Shown here: positions 5,514 through 6,274 of the stretch, piece after piece
Numbering within the stretch: position 1 is the first letter of the stretch
Layout of the letters: the number at the start of each line of letters is the position of its first letter
NCBI GenBank assembly: GCA_937892135.1
Contig: CALAUK010000215.1
Location: forward strand, 1-6,274
DNA: 6,274 nucleotides
From: an uncultured Clostridia bacterium
GTDB taxonomy: Bacteria; Bacillota; Clostridia; UBA1381; UMGS1253
Direction: 5' to 3'
Made by a program: the position numbers and the translations under genes
Notes under the pieces: model-generated
Seen by the model: only the letters and a program-made list of their open reading frames with translations
Database searches by the model: none
What the model was told of the DNA's origin: nothing

Positions 5514-6274
5514 ATGACAAAAAAGAAGAGTGCGGTGATAATCTCGATATGTCTTGCAGTGGTTTTGGTGATTGGTTTAGCTGCTTGTTTAATAAACTCA
5601 TCAACCAAGGCTGATGAGGTGGACATTTTGTGGGCAGAAGAATTTGTGAACGCTGAGTTTGACAAGATGGCATCCGGAACAAAGGCTATAATGACTTATC
5701 TTGCAGAAAAAAATACTATTAAAGTAAACAGCATTTCATACGGAGATAAAAAAGACATTATTTTAGACTGCTCCGTTACAAGCCTTGATGCTTATTCGGC
5801 ACTTTCTCAAAAATACGATGAGTTTTTGGGAACAACTTCAAAAAAAGAGGCGGGGCTTGGAGAAAAAAGCAAGCTTGATATTGCAATTGAGTTTAAAGAA
5901 AAAATCCTAGCATATATGAAAGAGGCGGAGGAAGTAACTGTTAATGTTCCGATTACACTTTATCAGACCTCAGACGGAATAGCCCTCCATTCTTCAAAGG
6001 AAGCGGTTGATGCAGTTTTTGGAGGAATAGTCCGCATAGAAGAAGAGGTTAAGAACAAAGAAACTGTTACGGTTACTTTGGAAAACGGCGAAACCGAAGA
6101 AAAGAAAATTGAGGCAGACAACATCAAAAAAGGCTTTATAGAGTGCGTGTCTGCAAGATATGATGACACTGTTCCCGACACATCAAACTGGCTCGGAAGA
6201 CTGGTTAATTCATTTAAAGAAGACTTTAGAAAAGTATTTATAGAGCACGACAGATGGAGATCTATTTTAAATGG
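5514..6274 (+). CDS. Probable amino-acid ABC transporter permease with an N-terminal extracytoplasmic domain (partial, runs off window)
   Basis: The frame is open from ATG 5514 to the window end (253 codons). Residues 1-5 are basic (MTKKK) and 7-27 are a single hydrophobic segment ending in LAAC (22-25), which could be a lipobox or simply part of a transmembrane helix. Residues 30-225 are a hydrophilic, Lys/Glu-rich region with no membrane segment. It includes a helical stretch (about 38-65), a strand-rich part (YGDKKDIILDCSV), and a repeat-free alpha/beta pattern that I do not recognise. Residues 226-253 read WLGRLVNSFKEDFRKVFIEHDRWRSILN and then G, closely resembling the N-terminal lead of HisM/HisQ-type permeases just before their first helix (F-I-x-x-D-R-W-x-x-x-L-x-G). 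The gene follows an amino-acid binding protein, which supports a transporter role. Such permeases have an outside N-terminus, so one extra helix or a lipid anchor is topologically consistent. The hydrophobic core itself is beyond the window, so the call is inference. Confidence 0.65.
   Translation, partial: MTKKKSAVIISICLAVVLVIGLAACLINSSTKADEVDILWAEEFVNAEFDKMASGTKAIMTYLAEKNTIKVNSISYGDKKDIILDCSVTSLDAYSALSQKYDEFLGTTSKKEAGLGEKSKLDIAIEFKEKILAYMKEAEEVTVNVPITLYQTSDGIALHSSKEAVDAVFGGIVRIEEEVKNKETVTVTLENGETEEKKIEADNIKKGFIECVSARYDDTVPDTSNWLGRLVNSFKEDFRKVFIEHDRWRSILN

Noticed and set aside
5491..5682. Minus-strand open frame of 63 codons.
   Set aside because: It is antisense to the start of the permease-like gene, which has a membrane segment, a ribosome binding site and a much longer frame.
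5963..6181. Minus-strand open frame of 72 codons.
   Set aside because: It is antisense to the continuous plus-strand frame and has no supporting signals.

Overview
The window looks like chromosomal DNA of an anaerobic, low-GC, probably endospore-forming Clostridia-type Firmicute. The evidence is strong AGGAGG-type ribosome binding sites, A/T-rich codon use, sigma-A promoters, a Gram-positive-style lipoprotein, and a SpoIIQ-like LytM/M23 protein behind what looks like a forespore sigma-F/G promoter. I cannot name a genus.

Layout. (1) Positions 1-626, minus strand: the N-terminal 208 residues of a membrane-anchored SpoIIQ-like M23 protein; its C-terminus lies outside the window. (2) Positions 627-777: a divergent promoter region, with a sigma-F/G-like promoter on the minus strand and an extended -10 sigma-A promoter for lepA on the plus strand. 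(3) Positions 778-4484: a tight plus-strand cluster, lepA (elongation factor 4), hemW (radical-SAM heme chaperone, overlapping lepA by 8 nt) and a COG2159-type amidohydrolase starting 10 nt after hemW. (4) Positions 4485-4614: a regulatory region with tandem ArgR/AhrC-like repeats, a TTGACA promoter and a short 5' leader hairpin. (5) Positions 4615-5376: a polar amino-acid ABC transporter substrate-binding lipoprotein. (6) Positions 5377-5513: two strong hairpins. (7) From 5514 to the window end: an open frame whose first 253 residues are visible. I read it as an amino-acid ABC permease carrying an unusual N-terminal extracytoplasmic domain of about 200 residues.

The lepA-hemW-amidohydrolase cluster looks like one transcript with translational coupling. 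The binding protein and the permease-like gene look like one uptake operon, with the intervening hairpins likely making the binding protein more abundant than the membrane component. The ATPase and the hydrophobic core of the permease are expected just beyond the right edge.

Most of the window is ordinary housekeeping sequence. The most unusual points are the extended permease, the SpoIIQ-like protein with a lost LytM active-site histidine, and the repeat array in front of the transporter. I see no mobile element, CRISPR array, tRNA or rRNA.
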